Below are positions 45,260 through 55,081 of a stretch of 64,000 bases of DNA, in pieces. The notes under the pieces were generated by a model. It was given only the letters and a program-made list of their open reading frames with translations. It did no database searches and was not told the origin of the DNA. Made by a program: the position numbers and the translations under genes. Positions within the stretch are counted from its first letter, which is position 1. Every line of letters begins with the position of its first letter. Where the stretch lies: NCBI GenBank assembly GCA_024742405.1, contig JANSYP010000001.1:1488001-1552000 (forward strand), written 5' to 3'. Origin of the DNA: Paracoccaceae bacterium. Lineage in GTDB: Bacteria; Pseudomonadota; Alphaproteobacteria; Rhodobacterales; Rhodobacteraceae.

Positions 45260-46255
45260 TCAGTTCGAGGGCTTGAGGTCCATGCCAACGCCTTTGTTGA
45301 CGAAGCCCGAATTGAAGGACGCAGCCCAGTTCAGTTCGTCTTCGATCACACCGGCCTCGACCATCTTGGCATAGAAATCGCCGACCTTGTCCTCGGTCAG
45401 CGCCCCGATCCCGAGCGTTTCGGCATCACCGCTATCGACGATGCCCTGGCTCAGCATCTTGTCGATGGCAAAGTCGATCTTGTCCTGCGTCATGTCGGGA
45501 TTGGCCGCCATGATCATGTCATCGGCAGCCTGGTTGTCTCCATAGAGGTAGTTGTACCACCCCTTGATCGACCCTTCGACAAAGCAGGTCACAACCTCTG
45601 GCCGCTCGGCGATCGTGTCGGCCATGGTCTCGATCGTCGTGGCATAGGTCGAATAGCCCGCGTCCGCGATCAAAAAGACGTTCGGCGTGAACCCTCCTTC
45701 GGTTTCAATGACATAGGGTTCGGAGCTCAGGTAACCCTGCATTCCGAGACCTTCGTCTGCGAGGAAGGGTGCAGGGTTGAACGTATAGGGCTGGCGCTGC
45801 TCGGCGGTGAAGCCATGGGCGGCAATCATCCACTGATAGTAGCTGGTAAAGCCGTTGTCGCCGATCAAGAGCGTCAGGTTCTTCAGATCGTCCCAGCTGT
45901 CCGCAGCACCCGGATGCGAGATGATCACCTGGGGGTGCTTCTGGAAGATCGCCGCGACCGACACTACGGGGATGCCTTCCTTCACCGCGTTGAACGCCTG
46001 CAGCATGTCGCCGCCCATGTGGAAATCGATCCGCCCCGCCAACATCAGCGCGCGGTTGTTGACCTGGGGTCCTCCGGAGACGATCTCCACATCCAGACCG
46101 CACTCGGCATATGTGCCATCCGCCACGGACTGATAGAACCCGCCATGCTCTGCCTGCGCCAGCCAGTTGGTGCCGAACACGACCTTTTCGTTCGCCCACG
46201 CGGCCCCGACGGCGAAGATCGCGGTCGTGGCAAGCGCCAATGTCTTGAGTGTCAT
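45260..46255 (-). CDS. NMT1/THI5-like ABC solute-binding protein
   Basis: A 331-aa periplasmic binding protein; signal peptide residues 1-21 (LALATTAIFAVGAAWA). The mature sequence VVFGTNWLAQAEHGGFYQSV is the NMT1/THI5 fold start (WxxQAEHGGFY), seen in receptors for pyrimidine precursors, riboflavin-like and other N-heterocycles as well as sulfonates. GGAGA lies upstream of the ATG. First gene of the operon. With a cytosine-deaminase-like enzyme downstream, a pyrimidine-like ligand is a reasonable but unproven guess. Confidence 0.88.
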   Translation of the reverse strand: MTLKTLALATTAIFAVGAAWANEKVVFGTNWLAQAEHGGFYQSVADGTYAECGLDVEIVSGGPQVNNRALMLAGRIDFHMGGDMLQAFNAVKEGIPVVSVAAIFQKHPQVIISHPGAADSWDDLKNLTLLIGDNGFTSYYQWMIAAHGFTAEQRQPYTFNPAPFLADEGLGMQGYLSSEPYVIETEGGFTPNVFLIADAGYSTYATTIETMADTIAERPEVVTCFVEGSIKGWYNYLYGDNQAADDMIMAANPDMTQDKIDFAIDKMLSQGIVDSGDAETLGIGALTEDKVGDFYAKMVEAGVIEDELNWAASFNSGFVNKGVGMDLKPSN

Positions 46256-46434
46256 CGGTTGATTTCTCCCCGTTGTCGCCGCTGATTCCAGCCTGTGCTC
46301 GTGTTACGTGTTCCTCAAGCACCGCCGGTGTTAAAGTAGGGGGTGGCGGAAACAGGGCCAGCACCAGCGTATTCCCGGTCAAGCCTGTGGCAAATGCTTA
46401 ATTACTGTGCGATTGGTCGGTTGGGAGGTCTGTC

Positions 46435-46827
46435 TTGGTTCGAGAGTTGTATCCAGTTGGGATCGCCCCGCCGTTCGCCCGCTATGTCCACGGTGTCGAG
46501 GTCCCGGCCAGCCATCGGATGGTTGCAACTTCGGGGCAATTGGCGCTGTCGGCGGACGGAACGGTGCCCGTCGGGGCCGAGGCTCAGGCGACGCTATGCT
46601 TTGCGAATATCACCGCGATCCTTGCTGCCGCCGAGATGCGCCCGGCCGACACGGTCCGCATCAGCGCCTTCGTCACCGACCGGGCGCATATGGCCGGCTA
46701 TATGGCGGCCCGCGACGCCTGGCTCGCTGATGTGCCCCGCCTGCCGGCATCGACGCTGGTGATCGTGACGGGATTCACCCGGCCTGAGTTCCTGGTCGAG
46801 GTCGAAGTTCTCGCGGCGGCACCATGA
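46435..46827 (+). CDS. RidA/YjgF-family protein lacking the usual catalytic Arg
   Basis: A 130-aa chorismate-mutase-like trimer-forming protein. The start is a TTG at 46435, chosen because GGAGG lies 6 nt upstream. The family ends in a VEVEVLAAA segment, and VRISAFVTDRAHMAGY matches the middle block. The position that is Arg in enamine/imine deaminase RidA (P-A-R-S) is P-A-S-T here, so deaminase activity is doubtful; this resembles the other Rid subfamilies. It is divergent from the catabolic operon (179 bp between starts) and may act on its intermediates. Confidence 0.82.
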   Translation: MVRELYPVGIAPPFARYVHGVEVPASHRMVATSGQLALSADGTVPVGAEAQATLCFANITAILAAAEMRPADTVRISAFVTDRAHMAGYMAARDAWLADVPRLPASTLVIVTGFTRPEFLVEVEVLAAAP

Positions 46828-46912
46828 ACTGGTGTCGCAGGCATGCATCACCGAAAACGTGTACTAGAGCTCGCACCTCCCCGTGGGCACCACGCTGACC
46901 TAGGGTCGCTTC

Positions 46913-47362
46913 ATGCGTATCCTTGTTCTCAACGGCCCGAACCTGAACCTGCTTGGGACCCGGCAGCCCGAGATCTATGGGCGCACCACGCTTGCCGATA
47001 TCGAGCGGGACTGTGCGGTGGTTGCCAAGGATCTGGGTCTGACTGTGCGGTTTTTCCAGTCAAACCATGAAGGCGCCCTGATCGATGCGATCCACGCCGC
47101 CCGCGGAGTGGAGGACGGCATCGTCCTGAACGCGGGGGCATACACGCACACGTCCCTGGCACTGATGGACGCGATCTCCTCTGCAGACGTGCCTGTGGTC
47201 GAGTTGCACCTGTCCAACATCCATGCGCGCGAGGCTGTACGCCACAAGAGTTTCATCGCGCCTGTGTCCGTGGGACAGATATGCGGGTTCGGACCGGCAG
47301 GCTACGGTCTGGCACTGCGCGCACTCCGCGGCCACCTTACCGAGATCGAGACATCACCGTAG
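46913..47362 (+). CDS. aroQ: Type II 3-dehydroquinate dehydratase
   Basis: A 149-aa shikimate-pathway enzyme that removes water from 3-dehydroquinate. Catalytic signatures: [18 protein letters not shown] (Arg and Tyr), [32 protein letters not shown] and GYGLALRAL. Length is standard for the dodecameric type II enzyme. The start is the ATG at 46913. Confidence 0.95.
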   Translation: MRILVLNGPNLNLLGTRQPEIYGRTTLADIERDCAVVAKDLGLTVRFFQSNHEGALIDAIHAARGVEDGIVLNAGAYTHTSLALMDAISSADVPVVELHLSNIHAREAVRHKSFIAPVSVGQICGFGPAGYGLALRALRGHLTEIETSP

Positions 47363-47389
47363 CTAAAAGAAGCGGAAGGACCTCTACCA

Positions 47390-48037
47390 ATGAAGTGCCC
47401 CGCAAAAAAAATCTGCTTAAGCGCGCTGGCGGCGGTCGGGCTCTTGGTTGGCCCGGGCATCGCCACGGCCGAAGAAACGGCATCCCATGATCCTGGGCGC
47501 TTTCGCGCTGGGCTCGGCTTTACCTTGGTGGAGCCTGCTAATGACAATGGACGTCTGTTCGGACAAGGCCGGATCGAGGCAGGGTCGAGCAAGCGTCCCA
47601 CGGTGTTTTTCAGCTATCACTGGCGCCCGCAATTGGCGCTGGAGGTCATGCTGGGGTATCCGTTCAAGCATTCCCTGTCGCGGTCGCGCACAGGCAGTCT
47701 TGCTACCATGCGGCAGTTTCCGGCGGCTCTGACCGCGCAGTACCATTTCACCAACAGATCTCGGTTCACCCCGTTTGTCGGCCTGGGCGTCGGGTACATC
47801 AAACCGTTCGACGTGTTCCCGCGCAATGTTCTACGCGAGCGAGATCTGGATTTCGGATCGGATGTCGGGGTGACGGTTCAGGCCGGGGTCGACTACCGCG
47901 TGACGGACCGCCATGCGGTCAGGCTGGATGCGCGCTATTTCAACACAAGTCTCGACGCGACGCTCGATGGACAACGCATCGGCTCGCTGAGCTTCAATCC
48001 GGTCTTCTACAGCCTGTCGTACGTGTATTCATTCTGA
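47390..48037 (+). CDS. OmpW-family outer-membrane protein
   Basis: A 215-aa protein with a signal peptide (about 1-27, cleavage after ATA) and a small beta-barrel: alternating strands, FFSYHWRPQLALEVMLGYPF, TPFVGLGVGYI, GVDYRVTDRHAVRLDARYF, and a terminal Phe (SYVYSF). OmpW proteins take up or export hydrophobic compounds. AAGGA lies 9 nt before the ATG. It follows aroQ by 27 bp. A 6-bp GC-rich inverted repeat at 48043-48070 lies between it and the convergent tsf gene. Confidence 0.87.
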   Translation: MKCPAKKICLSALAAVGLLVGPGIATAEETASHDPGRFRAGLGFTLVEPANDNGRLFGQGRIEAGSSKRPTVFFSYHWRPQLALEVMLGYPFKHSLSRSRTGSLATMRQFPAALTAQYHFTNRSRFTPFVGLGVGYIKPFDVFPRNVLRERDLDFGSDVGVTVQAGVDYRVTDRHAVRLDARYFNTSLDATLDGQRIGSLSFNPVFYSLSYVYSF

Positions 48038-48088
48038 CGTTCCGCGGCAGCACCCTGGGGCGCCGCCGCGAAATGAGGCGATGGACCC

Positions 48089-48964
48089 TTAGCCTTGGGC
48101 CGCTTTGGCGACTTCTGCGGCGAAGTCTTCCTCTTCCTTCTCGATCCCCTCGCCCACCTCGAGGCGGACAAAACCGGTGATCTCGACGCCGGCCTCCTTG
48201 GCGGCCGCGCCGACGGTGAGGTCGGGATTGATCACGAAGGACTGGTTCACCAGCGTGACCTCGGAGAAGAACTTCTTCATCCGGCCGACGATCATCTTTT
48301 CGATCACGGCGTCGGGCTTGCCGCTTTCGCGCGCCTGCTCGGTCAGGATCGACTTCTCGCGTTCCACCAGCGCGGGGTCGATATCGTCCTCGCTCAAGGA
48401 GGCGGGGTTGATCGCCGCGACATGCATGGCGACCTGCTTGCCGAACTCGGGCGCGTCACCTGACAGAGCCACCAGCACGCCGATCTTGCCCATGCCGGGG
48501 GCCGCGGCATTGTGCACATAGGACACCACGCACGGGCCTTCCAACACGGCCATACGGCGCACCGACATGTTCTCGCCGATGGTCGCGATCTTGTCGGTGA
48601 TGGTTTCTTCCACCGTCTTGTCGCCGAGCGGCGCGGCTTTGAGTGCGTCCAGGGTTCCGGCCGTCTGGGCGACCTTGGCGATGGCCGCGACCATCTCCTG
48701 GAAGTCGGCGTTCTTGGCGACGAAGTCGGTTTCCGAATTCACCTCGACAGCGATCCCCTTGCCGCCATCGACTGCGACGGCGACCAGACCCTCCGCCGCG
48801 GTACGTCCGGATTTCTTGGCCGCCTTGGCAAGGCCTTTGGTGCGCAACCAGTCGATGGCGGCTTCCATGTCGCCTGCGACCTCGGTCAGTGCCTTCTTGG
48901 CGTCCATCATGCCTGCGCCGGTGCGGTCGCGCAGTTCCTTCACCAATGCCGCTGTGATTGCCAT
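48089..48964 (-). CDS. tsf: Translation elongation factor Ts
   Basis: A 291-aa guanine-exchange factor for EF-Tu. The N-terminal UBA-like domain includes [19 protein letters not shown], and the core contains [15 protein letters not shown], the TDFV motif that inserts into EF-Tu. The ATG at 48964 has AGGAGA 9 nt upstream; the longer frame to 49132 is discarded. It follows rpsB by 97 bp in the classic rpsB-tsf order. Confidence 0.96.
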   Translation of the reverse strand: MAITAALVKELRDRTGAGMMDAKKALTEVAGDMEAAIDWLRTKGLAKAAKKSGRTAAEGLVAVAVDGGKGIAVEVNSETDFVAKNADFQEMVAAIAKVAQTAGTLDALKAAPLGDKTVEETITDKIATIGENMSVRRMAVLEGPCVVSYVHNAAAPGMGKIGVLVALSGDAPEFGKQVAMHVAAINPASLSEDDIDPALVEREKSILTEQARESGKPDAVIEKMIVGRMKKFFSEVTLVNQSFVINPDLTVGAAAKEAGVEITGFVRLEVGEGIEKEEEDFAAEVAKAAQG

Positions 48965-49061
48965 GGTGTGGGCTCTCCTGAGTTTTAACGTGTGCAACCT
49001 CGCGGCGGGAGTATCCGCCGCGGGTGTCAGATTTGTAACGAGGGTCGGCCTTGGACGGGCC

Positions 49062-49937
49062 TCAGGCCTCGGCTTTGGCGTCTGCTTCCGCGGGCGCTTC
49101 GGCAGGTGCGGCATCGTCTGCTGCAGGGGCATCTTCGGCTGCGGCAGTCTCTTCCGTGACGGCTTCCGAGGTTTCTTCCAACGCCTCTTCGGCAGCGATC
49201 TCTTCTGCGTAGCCCTCTTCGAACTCTCCCAGATCGATGCCCGCGGCCCCCATCTGCGCCGTCATACCTTCGAGCGCCGCGCGTGCGACCAGGTCGGTAT
49301 AGAGCGAAATGGCCCGTGCCGCGTCGTCATTACCGGGGATGATGAAATCCACGCCATCGGGCGAGCAATTGGTGTCGACGACGGCCACGACCGGGATGCC
49401 AAGCTTCTTGGCCTCGGCGATGGCGAGGTCCTCTTTCTTGACGTCGATCACGAACAGCATGTCCGGCACGCTGCCCATTTCGCGGATACCGCCGAGGCTG
49501 GCCTGCAGTTTGGTCTGCTCACGCTCCATGCCGAGGCGTTCTTTCTTGGTCAGACCCTCGAAGCCCACGGCCATCTGTTCGTCGATGGCCTTCAGCCGCG
49601 CGATGGACTGGCTCACGGTCTTCCAGTTGGTCAGCGTGCCGCCGAGCCACCGGTGATTCATGTAGTACTGCGCGCATTTCTCGGCCGCATCTGCGACGGG
49701 CTTCTGGGCCTGCCGCTTGGTGCCGACGAACAGAATGCGTCCGCCCCGCGCGACGGTTTCCTTGATCGCATTGAGCGCCGCATCGAGCATCGGCACGGTC
49801 TGCGTCAAATCGATGATGTGGATACCGTTGCGTGCGCCGTAGATGAACGGCTCCATCCGCGGGTTCCAGCGTTGGGTCTGGTGTCCAAAATGTACGCCGG
49901 CTTCCAAGAGCTGACGCATCGAGAAATTAGCCGCCAT
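49062..49937 (-). CDS. rpsB: 30S ribosomal protein S2
   Basis: A 291-aa S2 protein. Signatures: [36 protein letters not shown] and [20 protein letters not shown]. The last ~45 residues are an Ala/Glu/Asp-rich acidic extension beyond the ~240-aa E. coli form, probably disordered. The ATG at 49937 has AAGGA 9 nt upstream; a longer in-frame extension to 50309 is rejected. Confidence 0.96.
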   Translation of the reverse strand: MAANFSMRQLLEAGVHFGHQTQRWNPRMEPFIYGARNGIHIIDLTQTVPMLDAALNAIKETVARGGRILFVGTKRQAQKPVADAAEKCAQYYMNHRWLGGTLTNWKTVSQSIARLKAIDEQMAVGFEGLTKKERLGMEREQTKLQASLGGIREMGSVPDMLFVIDVKKEDLAIAEAKKLGIPVVAVVDTNCSPDGVDFIIPGNDDAARAISLYTDLVARAALEGMTAQMGAAGIDLGEFEEGYAEEIAAEEALEETSEAVTEETAAAEDAPAADDAAPAEAPAEADAKAEA

Positions 49938-50062
49938 GGGCCATATCCTTTCCGGTTTCGAACCTCGACGGGGCTGAGAGGGTCTTGCCTCAACCGGTGG
50001 ACCGTTCAGGGATGTCTCCCCCGAGGGCCCGACCCCGCCTGTGAAGTGAGACGCGCGCTTAG

Positions 50063-50092
50063 TCCGTATTGACGGGGATTGCAAGCAGTCAA
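50063..50092 (-). promoter_or_regulatory. Possible rpsB-tsf promoter
   Basis: On the minus strand, TTGACT (50092-50087) is followed after 18 bp by TACGGA (50068-50063), in a locally AT-richer spot 125 bp before rpsB. The -35 is good and the -10 is poor, so this is a tentative call. Confidence 0.3.
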
Positions 50093-50161
50093 AGGCAATC
50101 GGGCACGGCCGGTCCGGCGCTTTCGACTTGCCAAAAACGCGGCCAGACGATTTCTGGGCCC

Positions 50162-51052
50162 ATGAGCATCCGCCCCGACATTCTGTGTATCGGATCCGTC
50201 CTTTGGGACGTTGTCGGCCGCCATGACGGTCGGATGGCCACGGGCTACGATGTCCCCGGCGCAATCCGCCGGCTTCCCGGTGGGGTGGCGATGAATGTGG
50301 CGATGACACTGATCCGTTTCGGGCTGCGTCCCGCGGTGCTGACGGCCATCGGCACCGATCCCGAGGGCGAGCAACTCATGGCCGCCTGCGCCGAATGCGG
50401 CGTGGACGCGCGCTTTGCCCTGCGCGATCCCGACCTGCCCACCGACCGCTACATGGCGATCGAGGATGCCGCCGGTCTGATTGCGGCGGTGGCCGATGCA
50501 CGGTCTCTGGAACGCGCCGGCGGGGCCGTTCTGGCCCCCTTGCGGGATGGCCGGTTGGCAAGTGCCGCGGTGTCCTGGACTGGCCCGGTCGTGCTCGACG
50601 GCAATCTCGATAGCGCCGTGCTGGAGGAGATCGCCGGCAGTGACGTACTTGCCGCGGCCGATCTGCGCGTGGTGCCGGCCTCGCCGGGCAAGGCCTCGCG
50701 ATTGCGCCCGCTGCTCGGGATGGGCAACGCCACGCTCTATGTGAACCTCACCGAAGCCGGTCTGATCCTGAACCGGGAGTTTTCCGGCAGCGCCGATGCG
50801 GCCAAGGCGATGCTGGCCACTGGCGCTGCGCGCGTGCTGATCACCGACGGGGCGGCCGCCACGACCGATGCCTGCGCCGCCGAGATGCACCGTGCCAAGC
50901 CGCCCGAAGTGTTCCCGAAGCGGATCACCGGGGCCGGCGACACCTTCATGGCGGCGCATATTGCGGCGGAACTGGCCGGTCATGGCCGGACATACGCGCT
51001 TGAGGCTGCGATCCAGGCGGCGGCGACCTACGTTTCCGAGGCTCCCGAATGA
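50162..51052 (+). CDS. psuK: PfkB-family carbohydrate kinase, probable pseudouridine kinase
   Basis: A 296-aa sugar kinase. PfkB motifs: [19 protein letters not shown] (substrate site) and the C-terminal [17 protein letters not shown] with the catalytic Asp. It overlaps the psuG gene by 4 bp, which identifies it as pseudouridine kinase by context. The start at 50162 is taken because the PDILCIGSV strand follows; the ribosome-binding site is weak. Confidence 0.86.
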   Translation: MSIRPDILCIGSVLWDVVGRHDGRMATGYDVPGAIRRLPGGVAMNVAMTLIRFGLRPAVLTAIGTDPEGEQLMAACAECGVDARFALRDPDLPTDRYMAIEDAAGLIAAVADARSLERAGGAVLAPLRDGRLASAAVSWTGPVVLDGNLDSAVLEEIAGSDVLAAADLRVVPASPGKASRLRPLLGMGNATLYVNLTEAGLILNREFSGSADAAKAMLATGAARVLITDGAAATTDACAAEMHRAKPPEVFPKRITGAGDTFMAAHIAAELAGHGRTYALEAAIQAAATYVSEAPE

Positions 51053-51969
51053 TGGATGTGATGGAGATCCAGCCGGAAGTCGCAGACGCCCTTGCCGATC
51101 GCCGACCCGTCGTCGCGCTGGAAAGCACGATCATCACGCACGGAATGCCCTGGCCGGACAATCTGGACATGGCGCGTCAGGTCGAGGGCGATCTGCGCGC
51201 CGAGGGTGCCGTGCCCGCGACCATCGCCGTGATGGGTGGCAAGGTACGGGTCGGGCTCGACGCGGCAGCACTTGAGGCCCTGGCACGCACGCCGGACGCG
51301 ATGAAGCTCTCGCGTGCCGATCTGGCCGCCTGCATCGCCACCGGGCGCAGCGGCGCCACGACCGTCGCTGCCACGATGATCTGTGCCGCGCGCGCAGGCA
51401 TCGAGGTGTTCGCCACAGGCGGCATCGGCGGCGTGCATCGGGGGGCGGAGACGAGTTTCGATGTCTCGGCTGACCTGCAGGAACTCGCCCGCAGCCCGGT
51501 CACCGTGGTTTGCGCCGGTGCCAAGGCGATCCTAGACCTGCCCAAGACGCTGGAGGTGCTTGAAACCCTCGGCGTGCCGGTCGTGGCCTACGGACAGGAT
51601 GCCCTGCCCGCCTTCTGGTCGCGCGATGCCGGGCTGACGGCGCCGCTGCGCTGCGACAGCCCTGCCGAGGTGGCGCAATTGCTCGCCGCCCGCACGGCGC
51701 TCGATCTAAGCGGCGGGGTGCTGGTGGCCAACCCGATCCCCGAGGCCGCCGAGATTCCCCACGCCACGCTTGCCCCGCTCATCAATGAGGCGCAAAAGGA
51801 TGCCGACGACAAGGGCATCGGCGGCAAGGCGCTGACGCCGTTTTTATTGGCAAGACTCGCCGAAATGACCAAAGGACGCTCATTAACCGCGAATATTACC
51901 CTGGTGCGGCATAATGCGCGTCTTGCGGCGCGCATCGCCGCAGCCATAGTCCGCGCGGGTGAGCGATAG
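51049..51969 (+). CDS. psuG: Pseudouridine-5'-phosphate glycosidase
   Basis: A 306-aa enzyme that splits pseudouridine 5'-phosphate into uracil and ribose 5-phosphate. Family motifs include VALESTIITHGMPWPDN (catalytic Glu), TIAVMGGKVRVGL, GATTVAATM, FATGGIGGVHRG and GVLVANPIPE. Together with psuK it provides breakdown of pseudouridine from RNA turnover. Confidence 0.93.
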   Translation: MMDVMEIQPEVADALADRRPVVALESTIITHGMPWPDNLDMARQVEGDLRAEGAVPATIAVMGGKVRVGLDAAALEALARTPDAMKLSRADLAACIATGRSGATTVAATMICAARAGIEVFATGGIGGVHRGAETSFDVSADLQELARSPVTVVCAGAKAILDLPKTLEVLETLGVPVVAYGQDALPAFWSRDAGLTAPLRCDSPAEVAQLLAARTALDLSGGVLVANPIPEAAEIPHATLAPLINEAQKDADDKGIGGKALTPFLLARLAEMTKGRSLTANITLVRHNARLAARIAAAIVRAGER

Positions 51970-52049
51970 AGACCGGAACCGTGCATGTTGCGCAGTGACG
52001 GACGCGTGCCTAGATTCTCAATCAGCTGCTTCAGAGCGTTCCAAACACC

Positions 52050-52877
52050 ATGCGCGACCCCCATCTGACCCCCAACCCGGAGCCTCATCGGCGCAAACCC
52101 GGCCTCTTTTCCAATCTGCGCGCGAGCTTCTTTACCGGGATCGTCGTGATCGCGCCGATCGGGCTGACCGTCTATCTGATCTGGACAGTGATGGGCTGGA
52201 TCGACGCGGTCGTGTTGCCCCTGGTGCCGGCTGTCTGGAACCCGGAGCAGTATATCGGCATCAATCTGCGCGGTGTCGGGCTGATCTTTTTCCTGGTTTT
52301 CACGGTGATCGTCGGCTGGGTCGCCAAGGGTCTGATCGGGAGATCCTTCATCGCCTGGGCCGAAGGGCTCCTGGACCAGCTTCCTGTGGTGCGGTCGATC
52401 TATGCCGGCCTCAAGCAGATCGCCGAAACCGTCTTTGCGCAGCAGGACACCAGTTTCGACAAGGCATGCCTGATCGAGTATCCGCGCAAGGGGATCTGGG
52501 CTATCGGCTTTATCTCCACCACCGCCAAGGGTGAAGTGAACCGGATTGCCGCCACCGACGATCAGTTGATGAGCATCTTCCTGCCAACGACACCGAACCC
52601 GACCTCGGGCTTTCTTCTGTTTGTACCCAAACATGATGTGATCGAACTCCGCATGTCCGTGGAAGACGCGGCAAAGCTCGTGATCTCCGCGGGCCTCGTC
52701 TATCCCACTGAAAAGGATACAGAAGGCAGCGTGCCGGGGTTCGTACCCGATCAGCCGACCGTCGGAACGCTGAGCGAAGCGCAGAAAACGCTCAACGACG
52801 CGCTCAGACAACGCGCGCTTGAGACGGACGTCGGCAGCCTGACCGATATGCCCGATGGCAAAAGGTCGAGCGGTTGA
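52050..52877 (+). CDS. DUF502 membrane protein
   Basis: A 275-aa inner-membrane protein of the DUF502 family. Two transmembrane helices (about residues 27-50 and 70-92) are followed by a soluble domain with conserved LLDQLPVVRSIYAGLKQI and a TPNPTSGFLLF segment. Function unknown. It ends at a TGATCA palindrome that also supplies the stop of the convergent patatin gene. Confidence 0.9.
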   Translation: MRDPHLTPNPEPHRRKPGLFSNLRASFFTGIVVIAPIGLTVYLIWTVMGWIDAVVLPLVPAVWNPEQYIGINLRGVGLIFFLVFTVIVGWVAKGLIGRSFIAWAEGLLDQLPVVRSIYAGLKQIAETVFAQQDTSFDKACLIEYPRKGIWAIGFISTTAKGEVNRIAATDDQLMSIFLPTTPNPTSGFLLFVPKHDVIELRMSVEDAAKLVISAGLVYPTEKDTEGSVPGFVPDQPTVGTLSEAQKTLNDALRQRALETDVGSLTDMPDGKRSSG

Positions 52878-53963
52878 TCAGGGATCGCTGAGCCCGCCGG
52901 AGCGGCCGAACATCGCGCGCAGGTCGACCGAGGCCCGCACACCGATATCGTCGAAACTCTCGTCCAGAAACCGGTCCATGGCCGCGTGCCCCGCATCATG
53001 GAGCTGCACCATTAATGGTCTGTTCGGCATGGATTTCGACGCGATGCCGAGCTGGCTCATGAAGGCGTCGTCGCGGATGGAATGGACGCGGTTTTCGGTC
53101 ATCTGATCTTCGGGCAGATAGCCCGCATCAATCAGCCGGTTGACCAGATCGACGGTCCGCAACTCGCGCAGGAGCGAGCCGTTGAAGCTGATCTCGTTCA
53201 CGCGGTTGAGGATCTCCGTCGCCGTGAACGGCAGGTCCTCACGTTCGATCGGGTTGATGTGGATGATCAGGATGTCGCGGCAGTCCGATCTGTAGAACAG
53301 CGGAAAGAGCGACGGGTTGCCCATATACCCGCCGTCCCAATAGGCCTCACAGCGCCCGGTCAGCGGGTCGTCGATCTCGATCGCCTGAAACAGCGTCGGC
53401 AGGCAGGCGGAGGCCAATATCGCGTCCGTCGTCACCTCATCGCCGGCAAACACCCGCACCTTTCCCGTCCGGACATTCGTGGCCGCGATAAAGAGCTTCT
53501 GACCCTGCTCCTCGCAGACATCGCCCATGGCCATCATCTCGTCCACGACGGAACGCAGGGGATGATAGCCGGTCGGGTTGAACTGATAGGGCGACAGCGC
53601 GCGGGTCAGCGCCTCGGTGCCGAGCACGACCGGGCTCGCCTCCAGAAGCTTGGACAGGATCGTCGGAGACGGCGCGATCATGCGCAGCCAGTCCCCGACA
53701 ACCTCGGCATGGGACGGGTCGAGCCCCGCCACGCCGAGCCAGAACTTCTTCAGGCTTTCCTTGGCACCGTCGCGCCCGCCCGCGACCCAGCCCGCCTTGA
53801 GGGCTGCGGCATTCATCGCGCCTGCGCTCGTCGCGGTGATGCTGTCGATCTCGATCCGCTCGTCGTCGAGCAGCCGGTCGAGCGCACCCCACGTGAATGC
53901 CCCATGTGCGCCACCTCCCTGCAAGGCCAGGTTGATCTTTTTGGTGTTTGCGCCGCTGGGCAT
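52878..53963 (-). CDS. Patatin-like phospholipase
   Basis: A 361-aa lipolytic protein. The oxyanion loop GGGAHGAFTWG, nucleophile ITATSAGAMNAAA (T-S-A-G with Ala for the first Gly) and the dyad Asp in WDGGYMGNPSLF define the patatin catalytic site. No signal peptide. Start ATG at 53963 has GGAAAGG 6 nt upstream; a TTG five codons earlier is less likely. Bacterial homologues act on membrane lipids or on polyhydroxyalkanoate granules. A 3-hydroxybutyrate dehydrogenase gene lies just upstream on the same strand, 232 bp away, so lipid or polyhydroxybutyrate metabolism is possible. Confidence 0.87.
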   Translation of the reverse strand: MPSGANTKKINLALQGGGAHGAFTWGALDRLLDDERIEIDSITATSAGAMNAAALKAGWVAGGRDGAKESLKKFWLGVAGLDPSHAEVVGDWLRMIAPSPTILSKLLEASPVVLGTEALTRALSPYQFNPTGYHPLRSVVDEMMAMGDVCEEQGQKLFIAATNVRTGKVRVFAGDEVTTDAILASACLPTLFQAIEIDDPLTGRCEAYWDGGYMGNPSLFPLFYRSDCRDILIIHINPIEREDLPFTATEILNRVNEISFNGSLLRELRTVDLVNRLIDAGYLPEDQMTENRVHSIRDDAFMSQLGIASKSMPNRPLMVQLHDAGHAAMDRFLDESFDDIGVRASVDLRAMFGRSGGLSDP

Positions 53964-54195
53964 GCCGGGCCTTTCCAAAGCACGAATGGGATGCGGTTTG
54001 GATGGCAGAGTTATGCAGGTGCAGCAAGCTGTCGGGCGTCACAACATGGGGAATGGCGACGTATGCCTCGGGGTCTGTCAGATTTGCCCGGTTTTCACGT
54101 CAAGGAAACTCGGATTCTCCGCAGTTTTGGTTGTGCGGCGTTGCTGCTGTGGCGACGCCGGACGGCCTGCTGAACGTCCCGCGCCGCAGCCGTGC

Positions 54196-54969
54196 TCAGA
54201 GCGCAGTCCAGCCGCCATCCACGCTGATCGTGGTTCCGGTGATCTGCGCTGCAGCGTCCGAACACAGGAACACCACCGTGCCGCCCATTTGTTCGACCGT
54301 GGCAAACTGCTTGGACGGCTGGCGTTGGAGCATAACGTTTCGGATGACCTCCTCGCGGGTCATGTCATATTCCTTCATCGTGTCGGGGATCTGCGCCTCG
54401 ACCAGCGGGGTCAGCACATAACCCGGGCAGATCGCGTTCGCGGTGATCGGCTCTTCGGCGGTTTCCAGCGCGACCACCTTAGTCATGCCCACCACCCCGT
54501 GCTTGGCCGTCACGTAGGCCGATTTGAAGGGCGACGCGGTCAGACCGTGGGCCGAAGCGATATTCACAACCCGCCCCCAGCCTGCGGCCCGCATCTTCGG
54601 CAGCGCGGCGGCCGTGGTGTGAAAGGCCGAGGTCATGTTGATCGCGATGATCCGGTCCCAGGTCTCGGCCGGGAACTGATCGATGGGCTGGACATGCTGG
54701 ATGCCCGCATTGTTGATCAGGATATCGCAGGCGCCGGCCTTTTCGATCAGGGCACGGCACTGGTCGCCATCGGACATGTCCGCCTGGATGTAGCGCGCCT
54801 CGACGGAATGGTCGCGCGCGATCTCGGCGGCCATCTCATGGTCTTCCGGCCGGTCGGTGAAGGAATTGATGACGACGTTGGCCCCGGCCTTGGCAAGCTC
54901 GACCGCGATGCCGTGGCCGATGCCCGAATTCGAGCCTGTGACCACGGCGGTTTTGCCGGAAAGTGACAT
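54196..54969 (-). CDS. bdhA: 3-hydroxybutyrate dehydrogenase
   Basis: A 257-aa short-chain dehydrogenase that interconverts 3-hydroxybutyrate and acetoacetate. NAD site TGSNSGIGHGIAVEL, NNAGIQHVQPID, catalytic Ser/Tyr/Lys in NIASAHGLTASPFKSAYVTA with KHG next, and the C-terminal ITGTTISVDGGWTAL. The HVQPIDQFP motif and AHGLTASPFKSAY are typical of BdhA. Confidence 0.9.
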   Translation of the reverse strand: MSLSGKTAVVTGSNSGIGHGIAVELAKAGANVVINSFTDRPEDHEMAAEIARDHSVEARYIQADMSDGDQCRALIEKAGACDILINNAGIQHVQPIDQFPAETWDRIIAINMTSAFHTTAAALPKMRAAGWGRVVNIASAHGLTASPFKSAYVTAKHGVVGMTKVVALETAEEPITANAICPGYVLTPLVEAQIPDTMKEYDMTREEVIRNVMLQRQPSKQFATVEQMGGTVVFLCSDAAAQITGTTISVDGGWTAL

Positions 54970-55081
54970 GCCAGTCCCCTGTTCTGGAAAAGAATCGCCG
55001 CGACCTTATAGAACGGGGCCGCGACGGACAGACGAAATGCAGTCGCCGCGCCAATTGGTGCGGGTTTTCCGGCGTTGGGGC

